A DNA stretch of 64,000 nucleotides from Triatoma infestans (taxonomy: Eukaryota; Arthropoda; Insecta; Hemiptera; Reduviidae), in assembly GCA_011037195.1 (NCBI GenBank), contig JAAEAF010000103.1, forward strand, positions 248,001 to 312,000, read 5' to 3'. The position numbers and the translations under genes were made by a program. Each line of letters starts with the position of its first letter. The first letter of the stretch is position 1. This document shows positions 10,101-22,100 of the stretch, in pieces. The notes below the pieces were generated by a model that was given only the letters and a program-made list of their open reading frames with translations, was not told where the DNA came from and made no database searches.

Positions 10101-13100
10101 ATGTTTCGGATTTATTGTATGGAATTATATGGTTGTTATATGTGGCAGTGGTGTGGTGGCATCGCATTGAGATAAGATCCGCTAGTCTGCTGCTTGAGGA
10201 TATTCAACGCTTCACTTGCAACAAATGCTATGGAGACTTATAGGGAATCCCACCGCTCTTTGTGGAAGTCAAAAACCTGGCAAAGAATATTAATCAGGCA
10301 GGTTTTTGTATTTCTTTGTTGTATTTTGGATGATGGGCTACATAATACTAACTTGAAAGGTCTTTGTATTTGGCCGGACAGTCAAGGCGTTGAAGGCGCT
10401 GAGTTCATTTGCCTTCACTTCCAGATTTTAAAAGACTGGAAAAGCTTCTTTGAAGGATGTGCTTCTAGTTTGGGTGCAAGATCATATGGGAATTTTTGGA
10501 AATGAGGAGGTGAATAGGTTTGCCAAAGTAGACGCCTCTCTCCCTTTCATTGGTCTTGAGCGTGCTGTTGGTGTTTCTTTAGGCTCATGTCTGTCAAGCT
10601 TCCAGTCATTGGTAGCTTCACAACATTCATCCCTATGATGAGACAGTGGATTGTCGGTAGTCTAAGGTGCTCATTGGCGGTCGGGACAGGGCTATTAATG
10701 AGACATTGCTATGCCTTTTACGGACCTCTCTCAGGCATCTGGTTGGATCCGTTACTGGTTATTGTGGTTTAAGGAGACACGTCTTTTTAATGGGGCTCAT
10801 GCCAGACCCCTTTTGTAGAGTCTTTGAGACAGAGGAGGAAACATCCATCCAGCTTGTGACTGACTTGGGTTGTGAGGGAATTAGGTTCAAGACCTTTGGT
10901 CGGAACAGGGTATCTGTGAACAGCTTAGGCTATTTCCCTTTAATTATTGTCCGATTTGTTCGGGCTGCGGTGAATCTTAGACGAGTTAGACCCGGGTCTG
11001 GATTTTTATTCTAAACCTGGTTTGTTGTTGTTTTTCTTTGGAGTAGCTATATGGGCCCAGTGGGGCTTTGGTTAGCGTATGGTTTGGTCCCTCACCACAG
11101 ACGAGTAATAATAATTCTTCTAAAATTCTTTGCGGAGATGATACTCTTTTTCACAATATTTCTTGTTTACTTATATTAAACTGCTGCATATGTCATTTCC
11201 CTTAGAGCCTTCCTAATATTTTGTTTTCCTTCTCGATCGAGTGTTTTCAGAAGCAAACATTGGCTTCTTTGCCTTTTCGTCACTGATCGCACTAACAGGA
11301 TTTAATGGATTTCAGTAAGAACTTTGCGTAATATTTTGTACAGTTTGATTTGAGTTTTTTTTACTCAGTGAGGTCAGTATCTCCACTTCATACATATTAA
11401 GGACACAGTCCTCTTTCTACATATCTGATAAGAAAGCTAGGGTCTTAGATACTTCGATTAAGAAAAAATCTATACTTTTTTCCCCAATTCGTTCCTCACC
11501 ATGAACCCCAAAAAATTTTTTTTAAGTATATTACCCAATATTGGCTACAAACTGTCATCAGTTTGTGTCTTTTTCTTCTTACATTTTCTTTTTGGCAATC
11601 CTCCACCCCACCTAGTATTACTATTAACGGATAACAAATTTAGTTTTTAGTTAGGTTTTCAAATTACTTATAAACTTCACCAGTATATCACTAATGCAAG
11701 AAATCTTTAAATATTTTTCACAAACATATTGAGTACTGAAAAATTAAAACTACTTCAAATTACGAAGATTCGCTTCAAATTTAAGCATATATTCCAAATT
11801 TTGTTTCTGTATTAATTGAAATCGGTTATAAGATCAAATCTTTTTAGGCCAAATAACCTTTCTGATTTCTAGAAGGCCTCCAACTTATAAATCACCAATT
11901 GTTACGTTGCAATGTGGAGACCTGCGGCATACCAACACAAATTTTAAATTTTATGAAAGATATGTATGAAGGGTATGCATGACAAATCCTATACAAAGGG
12001 AAGCTCACTGAGCGCTTCCAGATTACCTCCTAAAAAGGTTTAAACTATGACACTTCAAAAAAAAGCTGAAGTGGCTGGCTTAGTGATAAATGCTGGTAAA
12101 ACAAAATAAATGTCTTTCAGGCTTCCACGGCCATTGTCATGTAAAACACTTAGGTCTTCAGGATGAGATCGCGTCAGTGGTTTGTTGCAAACCGACGTTT
12201 CGCCCATACTACAATAGGCTTCTACAAGGTAGTGCGCCTCTAAAGCTGAAACAGCACACAATAGGCTTCTTCAGGGTAGAATCGCCTCCAATACTGATCT
12301 AGTGTTGTGTCAAAAGCGTGTTGTTTCAGCTTTAGAGACGACACTACCCTGAGGAAGCCTATTTAATGTGGGTGAAACGCTTGTTTACAACAAACCACTG
12401 ACGCGGTCTCAACCTGATGACCTAAGTGTTTCACAAAAGAAATTAGGGTAAATTATGATATTGGGCGAAGGCTCGAGCCGGCATTTGGCCAGGTTGAATT
12501 CTTTTTTATACATAGGAAGTATGATGAATGCCGCGATTGGTGGTGCATAGGAGATGTGGAAGTAGAATAAAAAGGCAATGCCGCCTTTGTTAAATTGTAT
12601 CCGACATGGAAAAAATAATAGCATCTTCCGCGATAGCAAAATTCGGATTTTTTTAACACGAATATCAAAGCAGTTCTCTTGTACATGCGAAACCTGGAAG
12701 GTGGGCAAACAGATCAGCCCACATCTCTAAGATTTCATGACCGATGTTTTCCTCAAATATTGCTTACGAGGAGTTCTCGTCTTTCCAAGCAAAGTCCAAT
12801 GAAATTACAAATAACATAGAGATGTGGTTGAATGCCAAAGACAGTTTGTGAGGGCGCTAATGACCTTGGCAGTTGATGCGCAAAAAAAAATACAAATAAT
12901 AGAAAGAAAGTGGAGATGGAAGGAGCATATCTTAAGGAACCCAGAGGGAACCATCGAAGCAGAAGATTGGACTGGACTCCTAAGGAGCAAAAAATACAGA
13001 AGGCCAAATGGTATCGGTAAATGGAAGAGAACAATAGAGAGGGGGACAAAAAAGTCGCGAAAATTCTGGAGGGAAAAAAGGCACTGCAGGGGATAGGAAA

Positions 13101-16100
13101 GATTAAAAGTTCTTGTTGATGCCCTTTTCTCCAGAAGAAGCAGCAGGTTTTAAGAAGAAGAATGAGCATATCTACAAATTAAATTTTCAGCAGGCAGAAA
13201 GTGGATGGTCAAAGACTGCAAATAATACAGGAAACCAAAGCTATCCTAAGTGGAGGAGAGGATGATTTCATATGCGAGAAGATATAGGAATGGCGATATA
13301 TCCAGCTACACTCGTAGAAGCCACCTTAAGATATCAAACTTGAGGTTAAAATATATAGGCCTTTAAGAGGTTGCAAAGTTGAAGCCCTTCAAACCTAATA
13401 TGGAAGGTAAAAGTAATTCCAAAGGACTAGGAAAATCAATAACAGTCCTATATATAAAAAGGTCCTATCTTGTTGATGCCCTTTTTTCCAGAAGGAGCAG
13501 CAGGTTTTAAGAAGAAGAATGAGCATATCTAAAAATTTAATTTTTATTTATAAAACTTGTTTCCAAACAACGTTTTTAATATCTGGTCTGTAACATGCAT
13601 ATTTATTCTGTTCCTGACCGGTTACGGATTTTCATCCATCATCAGAACAAATTCACCAAGTCCGTATAGAGAGTTCACTTCAACGTAATGTTTCTGTTAC
13701 ACAAGTGTGTTTAAAAAAAACATAACCTTCCAACATATATACCAAGTGTGAGTGTAACAGAAACATTAAGTTGAAGTGAACTCTCTATTCGGACTTGGTG
13801 AATTTGCTCTGACGATGATGAAAATCCGAAACCGGTCAGGAACACTATAAATATGCATGCTTCGACGGATAGAATACCAGATGTTATCCAGCATTACGGA
13901 CCCATCCACATATTCAACGTTTTTAATACTTTCAAAACATTAAACTCCTATTGCTTTTAGCCATCTTGGCTAAAAAATTTCTTTTGTCTTAAGAAAATTC
14001 TGTTTCAAATGGGGCAAACCGCTCGAAAATCTGCCATCCCATTTGCAAATTAACACATTTCACACTTTTTAATATATGTAGAACAACTAGGGGGTTTTGC
14101 CTTTCTGGTGCCTTCGGCACTCAAAGCCTGAGGAGGGGCGCTCAGCCTCCCTGTTGTCTCTGGCGCCTTGCTCCCCACCTAACCCTTCTGGCACCTTCAG
14201 CACAGAATCTTTGTTCCCTCCTAATATTCTCTAGAAAATTCTATGTCAAATGGTGCAAGCCGCTTGAAAATCCATCCAACCGAATTCGCAAAATTAACAC
14301 AAAAACATGAAAAAAAGTGACCAAAATCGTGAGCGTTAACGGAACAAAAAATTGCTTACTTTTTTATGTAGCATAATTATTAATAGCGTTTTAGAAATGA
14401 AAGGTTGCTTTTTCAATTTAATTCCAGAACACATGTTTTTCTTTCAAATTTTGCAACTCCCGACGTATAGACTAATTAGCAGTAAAGACAGTCCTAAAAT
14501 TCGAATAAAATCGTAGTGTCCTATATTCAAGTATGTACTGAATTAACGAATTAAGACATTCGGTGGCAAATCTACAAGCATAGGTAAAGTTAAATTAGCG
14601 CCTCCTGGAGCCTTAAAGTGTTTGCTCTCAATATTCCTTTTCGGGAGAAAAAATAATTGTAATTAAAAAAAAAAAGGCATAAGGCAACAATTGAAGATAA
14701 TAATTAGGGAGACAATAAAAGACAAAAAATAATTCTTCATGAACGAACTTACTGTTTTAAAATTATGCTTTTCTTAGGTAATCATTTTGGGCTTTAGATA
14801 TGTTCAAATTATTAAACTTAAATAGCAGCTGAAAATAGAAAAGAAAATTATTATAAAACGTTGAATAGCGGAATAAACTTTGATAGAGGCGCTATGGTAG
14901 CTGTGAGGCGTGAACCGCAAAGCTGGGTATCTTGTTTACTAGGTTCGGTTCCCGGTCTTGGCCTTGGATTTTATTTGATGTATTATTTAAAAGTAAAACT
15001 TTACTTACTCTTAATGAACAGTTCCTGTTTCATTTTTTTTCTTTTCATTAGTTGAAGAATTGAGTGTAGACACAGCCTGCTATAGGCAACCAACTATGGC
15101 TGAAGTTTTGGCTTCCATACCTGGTTTTAGTGTAAAGCCTCGCAAAAGATCTAATAAAAAATTATCAGCAGCAGCCCAGCTAGAACAAACAAAGGAAGGT
15201 TGTGTGGATTTAGAGACTCCAGATTCCATTCTTGTTAATACGAACTTGCGATCATTACTTAATAAACATACGTTTTCTTCTCTACCTCCATTATATCAGT
15301 ATAAATTGCTTCAGTTATTACCACATGTGGATAGGATACCAGTGCAATCGGATGCTATGTTCAGGTAATTATAATACTTATCTTTAAAAGGAATAATTCA
15401 TTTCATTACCAATAATACCGAAATGAAATGAAATTTGACTTAATATTTTCAACTGATTTATAGGCTGAGTGGTTCTGGTTTAAATAATGAATTCTTTGCT
15501 CGAGCTTGCCTGGATTGGAAAGAAAGATTAGCGGAAGGTGAATTCACACCTGAAAATCAGGCTAAACTGAAAGCTGAACAAGAAAAAGAAAAGAGCAAGC
15601 TTGATCCCTGGAAGGTATGTACATATTAATCCATAATTCAGTGTTTGAACTGACAAAGTCTCAGTGTGAATATCATACGGGTGCAAATCGAAAATGGCTT
15701 TTATTTCTGAACGCTTCTTGCTTTAGGTTCTAGTTGCAGTATTCAAAATATATTTATATATCAGAGACATTTTCCGTGGTAGCCTGCTTCATTTTGTGGT
15801 CATCGACCGGTTTCGGGCATTTGCCCATCTTCAGGATGCGTTTTTCAGACAGTGTGACACTGAGTGTGTAAAGTGAATTTGCTCTGTGCAAGTCTGTGTT
15901 GTCACACTGTCTGAAAAATGCATCCTGAAGATGGGGCGAACGCCTGAAACGGTCGATGACCACAAAATGAAGCAGGCTACCACAGAAAATGTCTCTGATG
16001 CTTTCCGGCTCTGCGGAACCAACCACCACCACAACAAATATTTATATATATTAAACTACTGTTGTTTTTATAGTTGTGTAGTAATCGGTCACCCATAGAT

Positions 16101-19100
16101 CACAGGTTTTACAGAGACAAACAAGTCGGAATTAGGTAACAAAACTTTATTAAGTATACCATATAAATCCAACCTGACGCACAGACACACTCTATACGCA
16201 ATACAGACACACTGTATTCATCAAGTTCCCAACTCAACTGCTCTCACACGGTTTTTATCTTGCCCCCTCTCAATCACTCCTTCAGGTTCTCCAATCCTTC
16301 ATACAGAAATTTCCTTGACATTGCATAGTTTATTGATAATGAACATTCTAGACGATAACAATTTGCCAATCCTGAACTCAGTGTTCTAGCTGAGCATACT
16401 AGAGTTCGAATGTAATCGCACGCCCGTCAGGAACTAGCTCAAAATGAATGACGCCCATGTAGATCCACCACAAGCACAGCATTATTTTTTTCTGTGAAAA
16501 GAATATATATAGAACACCTTGTGTATATATATGCTCTGCATGATCTCGTATATCTTCTAAAACTTATAATTACTGGGGTGTAACAAAAGTCTGCGTTTTT
16601 TATCTTACAATTCAAAAACTGTTTGTTTACTTATCTACTAAGTTTAATCCTCGAAGTACAGGCCATTATATTCAACAACATGAACATCTGATGCCAGCTT
16701 TAGTCAACAATTCGATGTCCTTCCGTTTACCTCCTTCGGACGTGTAAATTTTGTAGGATGTAAAAAGTGGTCCTTGGAGAGGAAGAGATGGTAATCAGAG
16801 GGTACCAAATCTAGCTATAAGCTGCGTGAGGGAGGAGCTCAAAATTCAAATCCTCGATTATTGACAGCGTTTGGCGTGATGTGTGCGGCCTTGCTTTGTC
16901 TTGTTGAAGGAGTACACTTTTTCAATTAACTCAAGAGGGATTTTTTTTTTGTTAAAGGGCCCACCGACTGCGACTTCCACGGTCTGTTGTACTCTGCCTT
17001 TTGGATGCCACTGGCCTTTGGCCAACCACACCCCAATAGAGTAGAGCAGAGAGAGTTCGGATACCCCAGTTAAATTTTATTTTCGTTTAAATAAATGTTA
17101 ATAATGAAGTAGGTGCTTCCGTTTCCGTCCACGACACCTAATTTGATAGTTGGACGTTAAGCCCGCCTGAAAATAGAGTAGAGTTTGGACGTAATCGCAC
17201 GATCATCTCAAACTAGCTCAAAATGAATGACGCCGTCGTAGATTCACCACAAACACAGCATCACTTCTTTTTAAATCTTTCTCTTCGGGAGGGGGGTGGG
17301 GTCGGTACAGCTGGCTGACCTGATGTAATCCATTGTTTCGATTGTTCGGTGTTGAAATAAATCCACTCTTCATCGCAAATAAAATTTGTTTGATAAAACG
17401 AAGATCACTTGGGTTTTGAATAAGGGTATTACTCGGCTTCTGGCTTGCCGGCTTGGTTAGGCGTAAATTGATGTGTATGTTTCGGCAGCTTCTGGGAATT
17501 ATGGCGGCTGCTCACAAGTGGCGGTTTATGGTTGAGAGGGTCAAGCCTGATTCACCTGAAAGATTTCTGGTGCTGGTGAAATAATCCATCTCTATAGCTG
17601 TCGCCAATTTAATAGTCTTTGTAGTGCTGAATCTAAGGAGAGAGGACGTTCTGAATAAAGCTCGCTTTCTATGCTCACATCACCCTCTCTAACTTTTTTG
17701 AAGATTTGTTTAGCCCATAATCTGTACAGAGCCTCACCTCTCTATTCCATTAATTTCGGATGTTTGTGATAGTAGCCGTTATTAGTAGTGACGAAAAATG
17801 TCCGAATTTCTAGATTCAACTTGGTCATTTCTTAAATTGTATAGATCTTTCCACAAGCTGTTACAAGGATAAAGTGTAAGAAAAAGGGTACTAATAAAAA
17901 ACTTTTGGCAAACTAGTGTTTAGTAAAGTATTGTTGAGGTTTAAGAGAAAAAAAAACACAGACTTTTTCTTACGCCCTTATATTGAATAAATATATTTAA
18001 GGTGAACCAAAATTTGACAAATATTTTAACAATAATTGTTAACATTTATACTTAAACAAAAATTGAAATATATATATATATTGAAATGGCATTCATTGTA
18101 CTATAATGTAAAATTTATCTAAAATTAATATTATAAATTATGTAATAAACGATATTTATTTCAATTAATAATAACTAAAATTGCCCTCGTTGGAATTATA
18201 CTTTTTGCTTTAGTTAAAACACTTTGAGCCTTTATGGGGAGAGAGCCTGCGAGAGTGGCCATCGTTACCACCAAATAGTCTAACAAATAATGTTACTGCT
18301 ACAACTACAGCACCTACTACAACTAATACAACAACTGTCACCACTACTAAATCTAATAGTAAAATGAAGTTAGCAAGACCACCTCCACCGACTCCTCCTT
18401 TGAGAACAGTTGGAGCTGTAACTAGAGCTGTTGCTAGTCTTCGTGAGAAAAGGCTTGCAGAACAAGCCATATCTCCATTACCCCCTACTAAGAGGAACAA
18501 AAGTCAAGGTATCCACTTCAATTCAAGAACATTAATAACTGTTAGAGTAATTTTTATTCCTTAGGTGATCTGTCTACCAAGCAATTAATAAGCAAATTAT
18601 TGTTATTTTTATCTTGTTATTCAGAGGAAAAACTCTTGTAATTGAATGAAGGTTGCAAGTTCCTCAAACTTTTAAACAATCAAAATTACACGACCATCCA
18701 AAAAGAGGTCGTCGTGCTTCAATGAATAGTTGTTCTAGGCATATTCTTTAAATGTTACGTTTTATTTTTATTATTCTAACATTCAAAGGTTTACCTTAAG
18801 GATTAATAATAAGGTAATCATAAAAGAAATTCCCTTCATATATTAATTTTCAATGTTATCTCATGTTTAGATATTAAAGAAGTTTCACCCAAAATTATTC
18901 CTGAAGATTCTAACCAAACATCCTCGAAGGAGGAGCCAGCTAAACAAGAAGAACCTCCAAAATCACCACCAAAGGAAATAGAATTTAAAGAGAAAAAAGA
19001 ATTATTGTCAGAAGAATTGCCTGGGAAAGATGCAGTTGAAGCGTTGCCTGAAGAAACGACATCACTTATTAATTCCGAAGGGGACTCAACAGCAGAAGAC

Positions 19101-22100
19101 ATTCCAGCTTCTGATAATCCACCAGTTTTAGTACCTCAAATTGATATTGAACCAATCGCGGAGGAAAAAGTACTTGAAAATGAAATTATTGAAACTAAAC
19201 CACTGGAAATATGTGGTCACGAGCGTGAAATGACCGTAGATTTCCCAACGGAAGCATTAGTCAATGAAGCACCACGGGAAGAAGCTGCTATTTCACAAGA
19301 AATAAACTCTCCTTCGTCATTAGCACAACCGATTCAGGATGAAGAATATATATCTGATTTATCCGTGGATAAAGGTTTCAGTGATATTGTTCAGGATAAA
19401 ACAGCGGAAGAAGAGCGGAGTAACAACGATATTGTTAAAGAAGTAGGATGCCTTCTTGTAGATACGAAAGTTGAAGAGAATATGTCATGTTTAATAGAAA
19501 AAGAATCTCCTGCAATTGCTACAGAAGTATCGGATGAGATTTCTCAGGAAGCACCATCAGTCCAGTGTGAAACTACCGTGAGTTCTGACATTGATAGTAT
19601 TGCTAAACTTACGGTTGAATCCGAACCAGATTTAAAAGTTTCATCTAACGAAATAGAAGTAATGGAAGAATCTCAGAGTTCTGAGGTTTCTCAAAAAGAA
19701 AGTTTGACAGCACCAAGTAGTGATCTAATTGATTCTGTTGATGCGGCGTCCGAGCAAGAATCTCAAGTCGATCTTTCTCCATATGTTATAGATCTCCCTA
19801 ACGAGTCAAGTTCTGAAGGAATGGAAAAGAACTCCGAAAAATGTTCTGTAGAGGTTTCTGAAAAAGAAGGAAGGAAGGTGATCGAACTGTCAATGAAGAC
19901 GGAAACATTTCATAAGGGATCAAATATTGATGAAGATTGGGAAATTATTAAAGTGGATCCTAATAGTGAAAATAGTACAGATATTGAACAGACATTGGAT
20001 AAGGATGTAATAATTGATGTCAATAAACAAGAAAATAAGAATGAAAGTGAAGGAAAGAAAGATGATTCTTATTATCAACAGATGTTATATCAGCAAGGTT
20101 TAAAAGAAGATGAAGCTGCATTGCTCGCAGCTGCTTGGGATGTTGTAGAATCATCTGAATTCCAAGATGTTTCTCTTCATCATCCAGTAAGTAAATTTAA
20201 AAATGAATGGCTACTTTTAAAGATTTAATTTACAGACGCAAAATTTAAAAATTTAATATTTTTAGCTTTTTAAATAATGAATTTCAATTTTTTTGTAGGT
20301 TTCAGTCATTCCTTGCCAAGAAGAACTTGAAGTTCGTGTACAAGAAAGTTCCCTACCTGCTCCGCAGTGGGATTATCCTTCACCACACAAAGAACAGCCA
20401 CAAGGACATGTTAAATTAGAACTGGAAGGTATGTTAAACTTGAGCCTTTATGGATTATTCATTGAAATTTATTTATAAAATATGGAAAATTTTAGTAGGG
20501 AACCGAGTTAAAATTTATTCATAAGAAAATAATTTCTCAATCTCTACAAGGGAAGAAACTATTAGTACTAGTACCATTAGTGTATCAATTATTAAATTAA
20601 CAACTCAGGATTTGTCTGCATACATTACAAATTTACTCTGGTATTGAAATTATATTTTATATTAGCTAATTATTGAAATAAATAAAAACATAATTTTTTT
20701 TTTTATTATCAAGTTGTTTGTTGAGAAACAAGTACTCTGTCCTTATTTGGGGTTTTAGCATAGCGATTTGAGCATAATAAACAATAATATTTATATATAA
20801 GTATGCAATTTATCATGTAATATATAAAAAAGATTTTTTTTGTTTATTTTCAATTCAAACTTGGTATGTTGAAATGATTTTTACCAATTTTTTCAGCCTT
20901 TTTGAAAAAAAAAAAAAAATTTTTTTTTCTTATGTCTTTTTCAATATATATATATTCAAGAATATTATAAATATTCTTGCAACCCAACCAATGCAATGTC
21001 CAAACAGCTATTTGTCTGGTCACTTAACAGTGAGTCGGGCGATACACGTTCGAAATTTGTTGTAACCTCAGTGAAAATCTGACGTAAACTAATTATTGCC
21101 TGAAAAAGTTGCATCCTATGGGGCCATAGCACAATAATATTGAGGGGTCGCTCTAAAGAAGTGACCAGTCGCCCTTTTTACCCCAAAGGAATGGGAATCA
21201 AGTAAATTAATTTGCTTTTTGTTTTTGTTCTGAAATGGATTTTACTATTAATTTCGATATATCACTTTCTTTGAGTTTTGAAGTTAGATATAAATAATGC
21301 TAACAAAATCTGTTAATAAATTCTCATCAATACCAGCAACGCCGACTTTGATTTTGGTGGGGCTAGCTGCGGTGTGCTGAAAAAAAAATCGCGTTCGGCA
21401 CTTATTGACTTTGGCTCAGCGCACTCACGTTTGGTAGGTAGAAAAAGCCTTAGGGGTTCAACGGATTTGTCAAACCCAGTAAAAGTGTGGAAATACAGTT
21501 GTTAGCAGTTTATCTGGTTGCCAAGGCCAGATCAAATTGGCCAGGGAAGCTCCGTGTGTGCTAGCCGATAAAAATTCCGTCTAGTAAGTCTTGACCTTTC
21601 AGACCTTCTCGTCGTGAATTTAGTTCCTAGAAAACTAGAAGACGCCAGAGCCTAGAAAGATAAGTCTTTAATAAGTATACTTTATTTTCCGGAACAGTCT
21701 TACCGAAATTTAATCTTACCAAAGTAATATTTGTTTCGCGATTTCTCGGAAACAGATGGAATTTCTATACAATCAAGAAGATATATATATATGAAACATT
21801 TTTTAAGAAAAATGAAACACTTCTGGGAAAAAGCGACATTAGGCTTCCAACTAAATGCCATTTATGTATTGTAGATTACATAAATTATGTATTGTAGATT
21901 TATGAATTGTATTATTAAAGCTATTACAAAAATTCATTGTACAACTTAATTTTTTAAATCAACAGTTAAATAAAAAAATTATTACTTTAATGCAAATACT
22001 AACTACGTAAAACAGTTTTAATCTTTTCAGTCCGCTTCTTTTTCTAAAAAGCAGCTTTTTCAAAGCTGATGCCCCAAAGATCTCGATTGAGATGAGATCG

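Larger units (their letters stand above)
7145..15051. other. Asx intron 3, filled with decayed transposable elements
   Basis: This 7.9-kb intron holds the family-A LINE fossil (8.8-11.1 kb), two long palindromes and the tail of another LINE, all listed separately. A GC-rich patch at 7800-7980 may be the 5' part of the LINE. I see no further Asx exon, although a very short one could be missed. Confidence 0.6.

Noticed and set aside
12753..13169. A 138-codon minus-strand membrane-like protein
   Set aside because: It is the antisense of a LINE C-terminal region read on the plus strand; the hydrophobicity is an antisense effect.
14861..15055. An extra Asx exon upstream of exon 4
   Set aside because: The frame gives a hydrophobic, AT-driven peptide with no family resemblance, and exon 3 already joins exon 4 in phase.
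15754..16098. Overlapping genes on both strands
   Set aside because: They come from the FB3 palindrome, whose two arms encode the same peptide on opposite strands.
18210..18500. A valine-rich minus-strand ORF
   Set aside because: Antisense of the threonine-rich Asx exon 6.
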